DNA of 64,000 nt from Candidatus Syntrophocurvum alkaliphilum (GTDB lineage Bacteria > Bacillota > Syntrophomonadia > Syntrophomonadales > Syntrophomonadaceae). Below, one piece after another: positions 63,511-64,000 of this stretch; position 1 is the stretch's first letter, and each line of letters starts with the position of its first letter. The DNA lies in NCBI RefSeq assembly GCF_009734445.1, contig NZ_CP046457.1, positions 1,043,501 through 1,107,500 on the forward strand, in the 5' to 3' direction. The position numbers and the translations under genes are program-made. Below the pieces are notes generated by a model, which was not told the origin of the DNA, searched no databases, and saw nothing but the letters and a program-made list of their open reading frames with translations.

Positions 63511-63580
63511 GAAGGAAGCACGGGGACGGTTCTTTTGCTTCCTAAAAAGGAAGCAAAAGAACCGTCCCCGTGCTTCCTTC
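63511..63580. repeat. REP-like giant palindrome, copy 2
   Basis: Perfect 32-bp arms at 63511-63542 and 63549-63580 (outer GAAGGAAGC, inner TTGCTTCC) around TAAAAA. It shares the GGGGACGGTTCTTTTGC core with the copy at 35871-35980. Flanks are purine- or pyrimidine-rich. The 249-nt gap between the LiaF-like gene and 5S rRNA holds this and nothing else I can support. Confidence 0.9.
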
Positions 63581-63632
63581 CTCTTCCTTCTGTCTCCATA
63601 AAACTCCATAAAAGGTCAGAAAATAAATAAAA

Positions 63633-63746
63633 CCTGGCGACGACCTACTCTCCCACAGCTTGAGCTGCAGTACCATCGGCGCTGGAGGACTTAACTACCG
63701 TGTTCGGGATGGGAACGGGTGTGGCCCCTCCGCCATTATCACCAGG
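63633..63746 (-). rRNA. rrf: 5S ribosomal RNA
   Basis: The minus strand reads CCTGGTGATAATGGCGGAGG at the 5' end, then the universal CCATCCCGAACACGG and AGCGCCGATGGTACTG blocks, ending GTCGTCGCCAGG, which pairs with the 5' end. About 114 nt, full length. Downstream of 23S in the same direction. Confidence 0.97.
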
Positions 63747-63762
63747 AAATCTCATTTCGTTA

Positions 63763-63887
63763 TTTAATTTTGAATTCTCAATTTTTAATTTTTAATTATG
63801 GTTAGGAAACGTAGTTTCCTTTTTATATATAGGCAAATTTGTTTGCCTTCCTTAATTAAGAATTAAAAATTAAAAATTAATAATTAG
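63763..63887 (-). repeat. B-type AT-rich element in the 23S-5S spacer
   Basis: About 125 bp with ends such as TTAATTTTGAATTCTCAATT and TTAATTAAGAATTAAAAATT in inverted orientation, plus hairpins AGGAAACGTAGTTTCCT and GGCAAATTTGTTTGCC. It resembles the B unit of the composite repeats at 25711 and 59284. Confidence 0.7.
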
Positions 63888-63901
63888 CCTCGCTAGAGGC
63901 G

Positions 63902-63945
63902 TTAAAGTTCTTTGAAAACTGCAATACATGATAGGTTGTTCTTAA
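63902..63945 (-). other. Probable 3' half of the 23S rRNA processing stalk
   Basis: Just past the 23S 3' end on minus lies GCAGTTTTCAAAGAAC. Its complement (TTCTTTGAAAACTGC) is the sequence usually found ahead of 23S in Firmicutes, so it likely pairs there for RNase III-type maturation. The partner is outside the window. Confidence 0.5.
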
Positions 63946-63951
63946 TTTTTA

Positions 63952-64000
63952 GGTCAAGCCCTCGATCTATTAGTATCGGTCAGCTTAATGCATTGCTACA
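63952..64000 (-). rRNA. rrl: 23S ribosomal RNA, 3' end (5' part beyond window)
   Basis: On minus the 49 nt read AAGCTGACCGATACTAATAG then ATCGAGGGCTTGACC, the conserved 3' terminal helix of 23S rRNA. It confirms a minus-strand rrn operon entering from the right (23S then 5S). Confidence 0.96.

Noticed and set aside
63427..63609. Minus-strand frame of 60 codons over the second palindrome
   Set aside because: Its Phe/Ser/Arg repeats arise from the purine-rich palindrome flanks; no ribosome-binding site.

Overview
This window is a strongly AT-rich, gene-dense chromosomal segment from a spore-forming, flagellated, anaerobic low-GC Gram-positive bacterium (Clostridia in the broad sense). Evidence for spores: both dipicolinate synthase subunits (spoVFA/spoVFB), a YlmC/YmxH-type protein, a YteA-type zinc-finger protein and a SpoIIIE/FtsK translocase. 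Evidence for motility: a flagellar rod gene and a rod-binding protein. Evidence for anaerobic life: hybrid cluster protein, the NAD-linked PyrK/PyrD dihydroorotate dehydrogenase and a butyryl-CoA:acetate CoA-transferase type enzyme. I cannot name genus or species. Nearly all genes lie on the minus strand; only rqcH, an orphan HTH/zinc-finger gene and the flagellar pair are on plus.

Layout by rising coordinate. 1-3.4 kb: the N-terminal 426 codons of an FtsH-like protease (cut by the window edge), its membrane-anchored upstream neighbour and a CoA-transferase. 3.5-9.5 kb: pgsA, rimO, rodZ, a degenerate HTH-PfkB regulator and spoIIIE/ftsK. 9.7-19.5 kb: uppP, ylzJ, tepA, rnj, dapA, dapG, asd, spoVFB, spoVFA, dapB. 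This is the classic Bacillus/Clostridium lysine, diaminopimelate and dipicolinate cluster. 20.1-21.9 kb: rqcH. 22.1-33.3 kb: a complete de novo pyrimidine operon transcribed pyrR-pyrB-pyrC-carA-carB-pyrK-pyrD-pyrF-pyrE, with a good sigma-A promoter and two PyrR-type attenuators. 33.4-34.7 kb: rluD-type synthase and lspA. 34.9-38.1 kb: a nitrosative-stress-like cluster (Rrf2 regulator, hcp, PCP_red-CGGC protein, ferredoxin). 38.4-44.1 kb: an envelope/lipid region (large terpene synthase, long-chain prenyl diphosphate synthase, gatD, murT, a GT4 glycosyltransferase). 44.2-50.7 kb: YteA, DUF5665, PFL/UPF0210, ACT protein, ileS with an Ile T-box, nth. 51-59.2 kb: the division/envelope run divIVA, U32 peptidase, yggT, proC, sepF, yggS, a HlyD-like adaptor, a PAS histidine kinase and response regulator, pgeF. 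59.6-63.4 kb: orphan HTH gene, nrdR, ylmC, flgG-like, flgJ-like, LiaF-like. 63.6-64 kb: 5S rRNA and the 3' end of 23S rRNA.

The intergenic spaces carry several families of non-coding repeats: MITE-like elements sharing the terminus GATTCYRCTGC; a composite A-B-A' element present as two inverted copies about 33 kb apart; a related B element in the 23S-5S spacer; and two near-perfect REP-like palindromes built on GGGGACGGTTCTTTTGCTTCC-type arms.

The most surprising coding observation is carA. Its glutaminase domain has lost both the nucleophilic Cys and the catalytic His, so this carbamoyl-phosphate synthase is predicted to use free ammonia or a separate ammonia source. Other items of interest are an FtsH-like protease with no extracytoplasmic domain, a PfkB-fold regulator lacking the GAGD motif, a soluble PhoR-like kinase and a terpene (sesquarterpene-type) gene pair.
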